Origin: Trueperaceae bacterium
Lineage (GTDB): Bacteria > Deinococcota > Deinococci > Deinococcales > Trueperaceae
Length of the DNA stretch: 36,804 nucleotides
Reading direction: 5' to 3'
Assembly: GCA_007130355.1 (NCBI GenBank)
Contig: SLSQ01000061.1
Span: 1-36,804 of the forward strand
Below are positions 15,996-23,724 of the stretch, one piece after another. Positions within the stretch are counted from its first letter, which is position 1; every line of letters begins with the position of its first letter. Below the pieces are notes generated by a model. That model searched no databases, was not told the origin of the DNA, and saw only the letters and a list, made by a program, of their open reading frames with translations. Position numbers and translations under genes: made by a program.

Positions 15996-18467
15996 TCATG
16001 CGTCGCGCTCCTCCCCCTGCAACCGACGCCGGACGTCGTCCACGTCGCCGGCGTCGGCGAGGCTCTCGATCGGACCGCTGAGGGCGAGAGCCCGCGTCGT
16101 CTCGGCGAGCAGCGCGAGGTGCTCGCGGCCCGACATGGCATCGGGCGAGATCAGCACGCAGAGGACGTGCACGCGGTGGGTCGAGGACCGGTGCGCGATC
16201 CCGGGGCGCGAAAGGCCGAGCGCGAGCACCGGTTCGGCCAGGCCCCGGCCGCGCGCGTGCGCGATCACGAGGCCCGGCAGCACCTCGGCGGCGTAGCCGA
16301 CGTCGTCGTCCAGCAGTTTCTCGAGCAGCACCGCACGCCGAACCGGCGCCTCCCCGACCGCGGCGTCGAGCAGCCGTTCGATCGCCCCCGCGTAGCTCGC
16401 GTCGGCCAGGTCGGGCAGGAACCGTTCCTCCGTCAGGAGCGCCGCGACCCGGTCGCGCGGCACCGGACCGTCCGTCCCCACGACCCGTTCCGACGGCACC
16501 ACGATCAGGACGCTGCCCGCGTGCTCGCCGAGCGCGCGCGCCAGGCGCGGCAGCCACGGTTCGTGCGCGACCGTCCCCTCGCGGGGCGCGAGGAGCGCCA
16601 CCAGGTCGGTCTGCGGGTCGATCCACTCCGAGCCGTTCCGGAGCACGGCGGTCCACGACGTCAGTCCGTGGAAGGTGGCCTCGAGCGCCGGTTCGACCTC
16701 GCCGCAGCGATGCGCGAGTCGGGTCGTGTCGCCCTGCACGACCAGGACCCGGAGGGAGGCGCCGAGCTGCACCACCAGCCGCTTGACGGCACGGATCGCG
16801 TCGTGGAACCCGGGGGCGTGGTCGGCGAGCGGCGGCACCACCAGCGTCACCCGACGGTGGGTGGCGACCGGCTGGCGCAGCCGCGTGATCGCCACCAGCT
16901 GATCGCCGCGCCGGACGGTGTCGTCGATCACCGCGCCCAGCACGTGGCCGCCGGTGCCGACGCGGCCGTCCCAGCCCAGCACGACGTCGGTGATCCGGTT
17001 GTCGCGCGCGGCGGCGACGATGCCGCTGGCGGTGTTCCGCGCGATCCGCGTCAGCGGGCGGACCGGGACGTCCGCCTCGGCGGCGTGGACCACGGCGTGC
17101 GCCAGGGTGCGTTCGGCGCGGGCGACCTGCTCCTCGCTCGGCACGACCAGGAGGGGGAACACCGGCTCCCGTTCGGCCGGGTCGCGCAACAGGAAGGCCA
17201 GGTCGAGCAGGTCGTCGGCGGTCTGCGGGTTCGCGAGCGGCACCAGCATCCGGTGGGGCGCGTCGTCCGGCGCCGGCTCCTCGCGCTCGGCGGCGACCGC
17301 CACCCGCTTGCCGAATCGTTCGACCAGGGTCGAGCCGACCAGGGTGCTCACCATCACGAGCACGATGACGGCGTTCACGACCGGCTCCCCGAACAGGCCG
17401 ATCTCGAGCCCGACGAAGGTGACCGCGAGCGTGGCGGCCGCCTGCGGAACGCTCAGCCCGACCATCAGCAGGCCCTGATCCAGACTGAGTCCGAAGATCC
17501 GCTGGGCGATCAGGGCGGCGGCCCCCTTGCCGACCAGCACGATCGCGATCATCAGGCCGGCGAGGATCGCGACGTCGGCGCTGCCGACCACGACGCGGAC
17601 GTCGACCAGCATCCCCACCGACAGCAGGAAGAACGGCACGAAGAAGGCGTTCCCCACGAACCGGACGCGCGTCATCAGGGTGCTCCGGTCTGGGACGAGA
17701 GGGTTCAGCGCGAGGCCGGCGAGGAACGCGCCGATGATCGGTTGCGCGCCGACCGCCTGCGCCAGCCAGGCGGACCCGAACGCCACGGCGAGCAGGAACA
17801 ACCAGCGCACCGCGGCGTCGTCGGCGGTGTTGCGGAAGAACCAGGCGCCGAGCTTCGGGACGCCCAGCGTCACGACCACCACGTACGCGGCCAGCCCGAG
17901 CGCGAGCCGGATCCAGAAGCCGGCGCCGGCGTCGCCGGTCGCGGCCCCGTCGATCACGGCGAGCACCGCCAGCGACAGGGCGTCGGTCAGCAGCGTCCCG
18001 CCGACGACCGTGACCACCGCCGGGTCGCGTCCGATCCCGAGCCGCGTGGCGACCGGGTAGGCGAGCAGCGTGTGGGAGGCGACGATCGCGCCGATCAGCA
18101 GGGCGGGACCGAGCTCGAACCGGTAGAGGGTCATCACGATCATCGCCAGGGCGGCGGGGATCGCGAACGAAAGCGTGCCGAAGGTCAGGCTTCGGACGCG
18201 CTCCCGGGCGAAGCCGCGCAGGTCCAGCTCGAGGCCGGCGACGAACATCAGGTAGAGCAGGCCGACGGTGCCGAGCAGCTCGATCGTGACGTCCCGCGCC
18301 AGCAGCCCGGTCGCGTTCGGACCGAGCACCGCACCGATCGCGATCAGCACCACGATGCCCGGCAGGCGCAGCCGCGGCGCGATCAGCGGCGCGATCAGGA
18401 ACGTCGTCACCGCGAGCGCCATGATCAGGACCGGGTCCTGGATCGGAAGGCTGGACGGGAGGTTCAT
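15996..18467 (-). CDS. CPA2 cation/proton antiporter with Usp-like and PTS EIIA domains
   Basis: An 823-residue multidomain membrane protein. Residues 1 to about 390 form a monovalent cation:proton antiporter (Kef/NapA type) of about 12 helices, with LPGIVVLIAIGAVLGPNATGLL, LMFVAGLELDL, the ion-site region GGTLLTDALSLAVLAV (TD where electrogenic members have DD), and QPIIGAFLAGLALN. Residues about 402-640 look like one or two Usp-type nucleotide-binding modules (MLVPLANPQTADDLLDLAF). Residues about 665-810 form a PTS EIIA type 2 (PtsN-like) domain, with candidate phospho-histidine His737 in VIAHARGRGLAEPVLALG. The last domain suggests phosphorylation control of ion exchange. ATG start at 18467, divergent from fhs by 173 nt. 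The transported ion (Na+ or K+) is unknown. Confidence 0.9.
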   Translation of the reverse strand: MNLPSSLPIQDPVLIMALAVTTFLIAPLIAPRLRLPGIVVLIAIGAVLGPNATGLLARDVTIELLGTVGLLYLMFVAGLELDLRGFARERVRSLTFGTLSFAIPAALAMIVMTLYRFELGPALLIGAIVASHTLLAYPVATRLGIGRDPAVVTVVGGTLLTDALSLAVLAVIDGAATGDAGAGFWIRLALGLAAYVVVVTLGVPKLGAWFFRNTADDAAVRWLFLLAVAFGSAWLAQAVGAQPIIGAFLAGLALNPLVPDRSTLMTRVRFVGNAFFVPFFLLSVGMLVDVRVVVGSADVAILAGLMIAIVLVGKGAAALIAQRIFGLSLDQGLLMVGLSVPQAAATLAVTFVGLEIGLFGEPVVNAVIVLVMVSTLVGSTLVERFGKRVAVAAEREEPAPDDAPHRMLVPLANPQTADDLLDLAFLLRDPAEREPVFPLLVVPSEEQVARAERTLAHAVVHAAEADVPVRPLTRIARNTASGIVAAARDNRITDVVLGWDGRVGTGGHVLGAVIDDTVRRGDQLVAITRLRQPVATHRRVTLVVPPLADHAPGFHDAIRAVKRLVVQLGASLRVLVVQGDTTRLAHRCGEVEPALEATFHGLTSWTAVLRNGSEWIDPQTDLVALLAPREGTVAHEPWLPRLARALGEHAGSVLIVVPSERVVGTDGPVPRDRVAALLTEERFLPDLADASYAGAIERLLDAAVGEAPVRRAVLLEKLLDDDVGYAAEVLPGLVIAHARGRGLAEPVLALGLSRPGIAHRSSTHRVHVLCVLISPDAMSGREHLALLAETTRALALSGPIESLADAGDVDDVRRRLQGEERDA

Positions 18468-18628
18468 GTCGGTCGGATCATGTCGCTGGATTCCCGTCGG
18501 AACGGTCGTGCGGAACGGTCATGCGGTCGGCCTCCGGGTGCGCTCGTGCCGTCCGGCACGACCGGTGGAAACGGTACCAAGCGGCGCGGCCGGGACGTTC
18601 CGCTCCTGCACCGAACGCGTCCTCGTCC

Positions 18629-18634
18629 TACGCT
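18629..18634 (+). promoter_or_regulatory. Candidate leaderless -10 box for fhs
   Basis: TACGCT lies 6 nt before the ATG at 18641, with only cgaggc between and no proper Shine-Dalgarno. This fits the leaderless TANNNT pattern. The -35 region (around 18606, ctgcac) is weak. Confidence 0.5.
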
Positions 18635-18640
18635 CGAGGC

Positions 18641-20311
18641 ATGACCCGAGTCCAACTGCGCCCCATCGACGACGTCGCCCGCGAGCTCGAGCTGCCCGAA
18701 GCGGCGCGGATCCCGGTCGGCCGCGACGTCCGCAAGATCGACCTTCGCCACGTCCGCGCCGCACCGGGCGCCGGGACCCGGCCCCGCGGCCGCCTGGTGC
18801 TGGTGAGCGCCATCGCGCCGACGGCGGCGGGCGAGGGGAAGACGACCGTGACGGTCGGTCTGACCGACGGCCTGCGCCGCATCGGCGTGCGTGCGGCCGC
18901 CTGCCTACGGGAGCCGTCGCTCGGTCCGGTGTTCGGCATGAAGGGCGGCGGCACCGGGGGCGGCCGCGCCCAGGTCGAACCGGCGGAACGGATCAACCTG
19001 CACTTCACCGGCGACCTGCACGCGATCGGAGCGGCGCACGACCTGCTCGCCGCGATGATCGACGCCGACCTGCACTTCGGCGGCGCCTCCGGGCTGCGCC
19101 CCGACACGGTCACCTGGCCGCGGGTGCTCGACGTGAACGACCGGGCGCTGCGCTCGGTGATCGTGGCGGCGGGACGCCCGACCGAACGACGCACGCGCTT
19201 CGACATCACCGCCGCCAGCGAGGTGATGGCGATCCTGGCGCTGGCGCGCTCGCACGAGGACCTGCGGGCCCGGCTGGCCCGGATCGTGGTCGGGACCCGC
19301 GCCGACGGCGGCGAGGTCACGGCCGCGGACCTCGAGGCGACCGACGCGATGCTCGCCCTGCTGCAGGAGGCGCTGCACCCGAACCTGGCCCAGACGCGGG
19401 ACGGCTCGCCCGCCTTCGTGCACGCCGGCCCGTTCGCGAACATCGCGCACGGCTGTTCGAGCGTGGTGGCGACCGAATTGGCGCTCGACCACGCCGACGT
19501 GGTGCTGACCGAGGCGGGCTTCGGGTTCGACCTCGGTGGCGAGAAGTTCCTCGACCTCAAGGCCCGTGGCGCCGGACTGGCCCCGGAGGCGGTCGTCCTG
19601 GTGGCCACCGTCCGGGCCCTGAAGGCGCACGGTTCCGGCGACCTGGAGCGCGGCCTGCGGCACCTCGACCGACAGCTCGCCAACGTCGAGGCGTTCGGGC
19701 TGCCCGTCGTGGTGGCGCTGAACGTCTTCGACGACGACGTCGCCGCCGACCTGCGAACGGTCGAGGCGCACGCGGCCGCGCGCAGCGTTCCGAGCGCCCG
19801 GGTGACGGCGTTCCGGGACGGCGGTCCGGGCGGCGTGGCGGCGGCGCGTGCGCTCGTCGAGCTGCTCGACGCCCGGCCGGGACCCGCGCCCGAGCTGGAC
19901 CACCCGTACGCGCTCGAGGACGATCTCGAGACCAAGGTCCGCAAACTGGCGCGACGGGTGTACGGCGCCCGCGACGCGACGCTGAGCGAGCGGGCCGCGC
20001 GGCAGGCGGCCGCGCTCGCGGGAGCCGGGCACGGCCGCCTGCCGATCTGCATGGCGAAGACGCCGCTCTCGTTCGGACCGAGCCCGAAGGACGGCGGGTT
20101 GGCGGAGGGGTTCGACCTGCCGATCCGTTCGCTCAGGCTCGCGGCGGGCGCCGGGTTCGTCGTCGCGATGGCGGGGGCGGTGGTGGCCATGCCGGGTCTG
20201 CCGCGCGAGCCGGCGGCCAAGCGGGTTCGGGTGCGGCCGGACGGCACGGTGACCGGTCTGATGCAGGGCGAGGCGGAGGAACCGGAACCGGTGGCGGGCC
20301 ACGACGCCTGA
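18641..20311 (+). CDS. fhs: Formate--tetrahydrofolate ligase
   Basis: A 556-residue cytosolic enzyme making 10-formyltetrahydrofolate from formate, ATP and tetrahydrofolate, feeding purine and one-carbon metabolism. The length is full for the family. Landmarks: the ATP-binding loop PTAAGEGKTTVTVGL, REPSLGPVFGMKGGGTGGG, the metal/folate region INLHFTGDLHAIGAAHDL, FANIAHGCSSVVAT, TEAGFGFDLGGEKF, and the C-terminal MAKTPLSFGPSPK and MPGLPREPAA. The ATG at 18641 is chosen because the conserved N-terminus begins there and a TACGCT box sits 6 nt upstream. Divergent from the antiporter gene. No other folate genes are adjacent, so it is probably a single-gene unit. Confidence 0.97.
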   Translation: MTRVQLRPIDDVARELELPEAARIPVGRDVRKIDLRHVRAAPGAGTRPRGRLVLVSAIAPTAAGEGKTTVTVGLTDGLRRIGVRAAACLREPSLGPVFGMKGGGTGGGRAQVEPAERINLHFTGDLHAIGAAHDLLAAMIDADLHFGGASGLRPDTVTWPRVLDVNDRALRSVIVAAGRPTERRTRFDITAASEVMAILALARSHEDLRARLARIVVGTRADGGEVTAADLEATDAMLALLQEALHPNLAQTRDGSPAFVHAGPFANIAHGCSSVVATELALDHADVVLTEAGFGFDLGGEKFLDLKARGAGLAPEAVVLVATVRALKAHGSGDLERGLRHLDRQLANVEAFGLPVVVALNVFDDDVAADLRTVEAHAAARSVPSARVTAFRDGGPGGVAAARALVELLDARPGPAPELDHPYALEDDLETKVRKLARRVYGARDATLSERAARQAAALAGAGHGRLPICMAKTPLSFGPSPKDGGLAEGFDLPIRSLRLAAGAGFVVAMAGAVVAMPGLPREPAAKRVRVRPDGTVTGLMQGEAEEPEPVAGHDA

Positions 20312-20366
20312 ATCCCGAGTGGTCCGCTACGTATTGTGCCTTGCGCGGCGCGGCGAGCACGCTGCG

Positions 20367-20372
20367 TAGCCT
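20367..20372 (+). promoter_or_regulatory. Candidate -10 box for beta-helix protein gene
   Basis: TAGCCT (TANNNT) lies 50 nt before the ATG at 20423. A TTGCGC at 20341-20346 could be a -35, but the 20-nt spacer is too long. The resulting leader would carry the AAAGGAG site just before the gene. Confidence 0.25.
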
Positions 20373-20422
20373 CGAGGCGTCCGCATCCGAATCCCTACGA
20401 CACCGTCGAAAGGAGCCCCACG

Positions 20423-21547
20423 ATGCGCACGCCCTTCCCTGCCCCCTCCCCCACGACTCGGACCGCCTGGCTCGCCGCCGTGGCGTTCGCCCTCGCCTCG
20501 ACCGCCCTGGCCGACGGGCACGGACCGACGGCCGTCGAGTGCGTCGCCGGCGACGAGCTGGCCGCCGCGCTCGAAGGCGCGACGCCCGGCACGACCCTCG
20601 CCCTGTCCGGCACCTGCGACGGTCCCGTCCGTATCGCCGTCGACGGCGTCGCGCTCGACGGCGGCGGCGACGCGTCGATCCGCGTGCCCGAGGACGCCTC
20701 CGGTCCCGTCGTCCACGTGGACGGCGCACGCGACGTGGAGCTCTCCGGCCTGACGCTGGCGGACGGGCAGCACGGCCTGCTGGCCGAACGGATGGCGTCG
20801 CTGGTGCTGCGCGACGTCGTCGCGCGCGACAACGGCGCCCACGGCTTCGAGGTCATCAACTCGTTCGTCGAAGGGTTCGACCTGCACGCCCACGACAACG
20901 GCCGCGTCGGCTTCAACCTCAACCGCGGCGGCGAGGCGCGCCTCACGAACGCGCTGCTCGAGGAGAACGGCATCTCCGGCCTGATCTCGTTCAACGGCGC
21001 GATCGTCCGGCTCGAGGACCGCAACGTGATCCGCGCGAACGGCGACCAAGGGTTCACCCTCGGCATGAACGGCATGCTCTTCACGATCGGCGCGGAGCTC
21101 GTCGTCGAGGAGAACGGCGCCGAAGGGATCTTCCTACAGCAGTCCGGGCACGCGCAGTTCCTGGGCGGCTCCGTGCACGTGCGCGGCAACGGCGGCGCCG
21201 GCATCGGCGCCGACTTCGGCTCGACCCTGGCGCTCGGCATCGACGAGTTCATGGTCCCCGGCGAGGTGACGCTCGAGGACAACGCCGGACCCGGCCTGCT
21301 CGCCGACCGCGGCGCGATCGTCGCGGCCGAGTCGGTGATGCCGGTGACCGCGCGCGGCAACGACGGTCCCGGACTCCACGTCGGCGACGGGGCGCAGGTC
21401 TCGGTCGCCGACGCCACCTTCGAGGGCAACGACGGCGGTGGGATCGTGGTCGGCACGCGCGGCCTGCTCACGACGCACGGAGGCGAGCACGACGGCCTGA
21501 CCTGCGACGCCACCGCGACCGTCCGCGGCGACGCGGCCTGCCCCTGA
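20423..21547 (+). CDS. Secreted right-handed beta-helix protein
   Basis: A 374-residue exported protein. A signal peptide at about 1-30 ends STALADG. The mature part is a series of about 22-residue rungs typical of parallel beta-helix (NosD/PbH1, pectate-lyase-like) proteins, with repeated asparagine/glycine turns such as RDNGAHGFEV, DNGRVGFNL, EENGISGLI, EENGAEGIFL, GNGGAGIGA and GNDGPGLHV. Two cysteines near each end may form disulfides. ATG start with AAAGGAG at about 8 nt. No catalytic site of a polysaccharide lyase is recognisable, so surface binding or a structural role is as likely as an enzymatic one. It is followed by a strong hairpin and the convergent kelch gene. Confidence 0.85.
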   Translation: MRTPFPAPSPTTRTAWLAAVAFALASTALADGHGPTAVECVAGDELAAALEGATPGTTLALSGTCDGPVRIAVDGVALDGGGDASIRVPEDASGPVVHVDGARDVELSGLTLADGQHGLLAERMASLVLRDVVARDNGAHGFEVINSFVEGFDLHAHDNGRVGFNLNRGGEARLTNALLEENGISGLISFNGAIVRLEDRNVIRANGDQGFTLGMNGMLFTIGAELVVEENGAEGIFLQQSGHAQFLGGSVHVRGNGGAGIGADFGSTLALGIDEFMVPGEVTLEDNAGPGLLADRGAIVAAESVMPVTARGNDGPGLHVGDGAQVSVADATFEGNDGGGIVVGTRGLLTTHGGEHDGLTCDATATVRGDAACP

Positions 21548-21575
21548 GGGGCAGCACGAGGCACGCCCGGAGGTT

Positions 21576-21615
21576 CGGCGCCCGCGGCCCGGTCCCGCAC
21601 CGGTCGCGGGCGCCG
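21576..21615. terminator. Bidirectional hairpin between beta-helix and kelch genes
   Basis: A perfect 11-bp inverted repeat (cggcgcccgcg / cgcgggcgccg) with an 18-nt loop; three further pairs (one G-T) can form at the top. It lies between two convergent genes and can serve both. No T-run is present. Confidence 0.6.
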
Positions 21616-21631
21616 TTCCGTGGGGCGGTCG

Positions 21632-22627
21632 TCAGCGCCCGGCGTCCCAGACGTCGACGGTGTCGACCAACGTCGTGAAGGTGTCCCACCCGGCGCCGGT
21701 CGCGCCCCCGATCACGTACCAGGCGTCGCCCGTTCCGGCCGACGCGATCCCGTGCCGCGCCGTCGGCAACGGCTCCGTCCGCGTCCAGGCGTCCCGCGCC
21801 GGGTCGAACGCTTCGTGGTCGGCGAAGGTCCGCGCCGAGTCGAGCGCCTCGCCTCCGACGACGTGGACACGGCCGCCCACCGCTCCGGCCGTGTGCCCGC
21901 TGCGCGGGGTCGGCAGGGGCGGTCGCGTCGTCCAAGCGTCGGCGTCGGGATCGTACGCCTCGTGCGTTCCGAGGTTGCCACGGCCGGGCCAACGCCCGCC
22001 GACCACGTGCACCCTCCCGTCCACGACCGTCGCGGCGAGGTGCTCGCGGGCGGTGGGCAGCGGCGCGGCCGGCTCGAGCCAGGCGCCGGCCGCCACGTCG
22101 AGGCGCCACACCTCCTGCGGCGCGGCGCCGACGCCGCCGATCACGTACACCACGTCGTCGACGGCGACGGTCACGTGCGCCGCCCGCGGTCCGGGCAGGT
22201 CCGGCAGGCGTGCCCAGGCGCCGGCGACCGGATCGAACGCCCAGACCGCGGCGTGGTCGGTGCGGAACTCGAGGTCGCGGTACCCGCCCGTGACCACGAC
22301 CCGTCCCGCAGCGGCGGCGACGCCGGCGTGGTGGACCGGTTCCGGCAGCGGCGGGAGCGCCGTCCAGCGGCCGGTCGCGACGTCGAACGCCTCGAACGCC
22401 GCGACGGTGCCGTCCGGACCCAACCCGCCCGGAACGTAGACGAAGCCGTCCAGGGCGGCGGCGTGCATCTCGGAGCGGGGCGTCGGCAGCGACGCCGCGC
22501 TCCGCCACGGGCCGGCGGCGTCTTCCTGACCGACCCCCGTGCCCGCGACGGCCAGGACCGCCAGGGAGGCGCCGAGGAGGAGGTCGAACGCGCGTCGGCG
22601 GACGGATACGGCTCGGGTCCGGTTCAT
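21632..22627 (-). CDS. Secreted kelch-repeat beta-propeller protein
   Basis: A 331-residue exported protein. The N-terminal MNRTRAVSVRRRAFDLLLGASLAVLAV is a signal peptide ending around GVGQ. Six kelch units of about 48 residues follow, each with the pattern PLPTPR-x-x-H, a hydrophobic strand, V-Y/H-V-x-GG, then a Tyr/Phe-D-P-x-x-D-x-W segment (for example YDPDADAWTTRPPLPTPRSGH). This fills a six-bladed propeller. Such proteins bind ligands or, like N-acetylneuraminate epimerase, act on sugars; no activity is assigned here. ATG at 22627; no clear Shine-Dalgarno or -10 seen. It converges on the beta-helix gene and diverges from the Kai operon across 293 nt. Confidence 0.88.
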   Translation of the reverse strand: MNRTRAVSVRRRAFDLLLGASLAVLAVAGTGVGQEDAAGPWRSAASLPTPRSEMHAAALDGFVYVPGGLGPDGTVAAFEAFDVATGRWTALPPLPEPVHHAGVAAAAGRVVVTGGYRDLEFRTDHAAVWAFDPVAGAWARLPDLPGPRAAHVTVAVDDVVYVIGGVGAAPQEVWRLDVAAGAWLEPAAPLPTAREHLAATVVDGRVHVVGGRWPGRGNLGTHEAYDPDADAWTTRPPLPTPRSGHTAGAVGGRVHVVGGEALDSARTFADHEAFDPARDAWTRTEPLPTARHGIASAGTGDAWYVIGGATGAGWDTFTTLVDTVDVWDAGR

Positions 22628-22920
22628 GGTGCGACGGTGGCACGTCCGCCCGTGCGGCGGATGAGGGGTCGGGCGCGCGGAGGGCCGGCGCGCACCCCCC
22701 GGTCGGTCCCCGGCGTCGCCCGGACCTCGAAACCGGAGTCAGGTCGCGAACCCGTGCCGCGTCCTCGTCGTACGATGACGGCCAGGGGACGCCGAACCGT
22801 CCGTGAGGCACCGGCGGAACGGCGAGGTACGACACTGATACACGCTACGAAGCGCCGGCGTCGAGCCGGCACGGGCCGATCGAACGCCCGAACGGCCCCG
22901 AAGCGAACGGGCTGCCGCAG

Positions 22921-23724
22921 GTGACGTCGCGCCGGCGACGTTTCGGCGCCGTCGCGGCGATCGTCGCGACGGTCGTGGTGCTGGTCTGGAGCCTCGTGGC
23001 GGGCATCGGGGCGCCGCCCGCCACCGCCGACGACGCCGCGCCGATCCGGATCGCGTGGCCGACCGATGCCGCCGACGCCCTGCTCTGGATCGCGCTGGAC
23101 GACGACGCGTTCCGCGACGCGGGGGCGCGGGTCGAAGCGGTGGCGCACGATCGCGACGACGACGGGACCCGCCGCCTCCTGGACGACCTCCGCGCCGGAA
23201 CGATCGATCTCGCCGCCGTCGCCCTGCACGACGTCGCCGCCGAGTTCGCGTCCCGCGACGGCCGGGTCGCGGCGGACGATCCCACGATCCTCGCCGCGAT
23301 CGCGCACGTCGCGGAGGCCGCCCCGGCCACCGCCCTCGCGCATCGGGTCGTCGTCGCCCGCCGGAGCGACGTCGCGCGCGATCCCGACCGCTACGCCCGG
23401 GTGCTGACCGCGCTCGCCGCGACGCTCGACGCGACGGGGGGCGGGACGGAGCCCCTTCCGGACGGCTTCGCCCGGTCGTCCGGCGTCGCGCCCGACGTCG
23501 CCGCGGACCGGTACCGGGCGACCACCCTGGACCTGAGCCTGGAGTGGAACGTCCTCGCCGCGTTCCTCGCCCTGGGCGATCGGTTCCGTGCGGAGGGCCG
23601 GGCGGCCTGGCCGCCCGACGGGCCGGTCCTCGGCGCCTTCGATCCGCGTCCCCTCGAACGGGCCGCCTCGCCGGCTCCGACCTTTCCCTGGCTCGCGCCC
23701 GGCTCCGGCGCGGGGGCGCCGTGA
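22921..23724 (+). CDS. Solute-binding-like protein, first gene of Kai/c-di-GMP operon
   Basis: A 267-residue exported protein. A basic n-region (VTSRRRRFGA), a hydrophobic segment to about residue 35 and ATADDAAP suggest a signal peptide or N-terminal anchor. The rest resembles NMT1/SsuA-type periplasmic binding proteins: IRIAWPTDAADALLWIALDDDAFRDAGARVEAV, then LLDDLRAGTIDLAAVALHDVAAEF, and a C-terminal helix TTLDLSLEWNVLAAFLALG. No transporter genes are adjacent. Its stop overlaps the start of the membrane GGDEF-EAL gene by 4 nt (GTGA), so it probably presents a ligand to that sensor rather than feeding uptake. GTG start without a visible Shine-Dalgarno; the only TA-rich candidate upstream is at 22839-22844. 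The ligand is unknown and the family assignment is moderate. Confidence 0.7.
   Translation: MTSRRRRFGAVAAIVATVVVLVWSLVAGIGAPPATADDAAPIRIAWPTDAADALLWIALDDDAFRDAGARVEAVAHDRDDDGTRRLLDDLRAGTIDLAAVALHDVAAEFASRDGRVAADDPTILAAIAHVAEAAPATALAHRVVVARRSDVARDPDRYARVLTALAATLDATGGGTEPLPDGFARSSGVAPDVAADRYRATTLDLSLEWNVLAAFLALGDRFRAEGRAAWPPDGPVLGAFDPRPLERAASPAPTFPWLAPGSGAGAP

Noticed and set aside
15951-18644. Long plus-strand open frame (nearly 900 codons) opposite the antiporter
   Set aside because: Its product is a His/Arg/Gln/Glu-rich low-complexity sequence with no domain, and it lies exactly antisense to a well-conserved antiporter. It is a high-GC shadow frame.
22771-22851. Three TACGA occurrences upstream of the Kai operon (22771, 22828, 22846) as an operator or promoter
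   Set aside because: Spacing is irregular (57 and 18 nt), no -35 pairs with any of them, and a five-base match is expected by chance. I could not support a promoter call.
23055-23720. Long N-terminal extension of the GGDEF-EAL frame
   Set aside because: The extension is Arg-rich and overlaps the binding-protein gene in another frame. The GTG at 23721 gives a proper membrane N-terminus and the same 4-nt coupling as the other genes of the operon.
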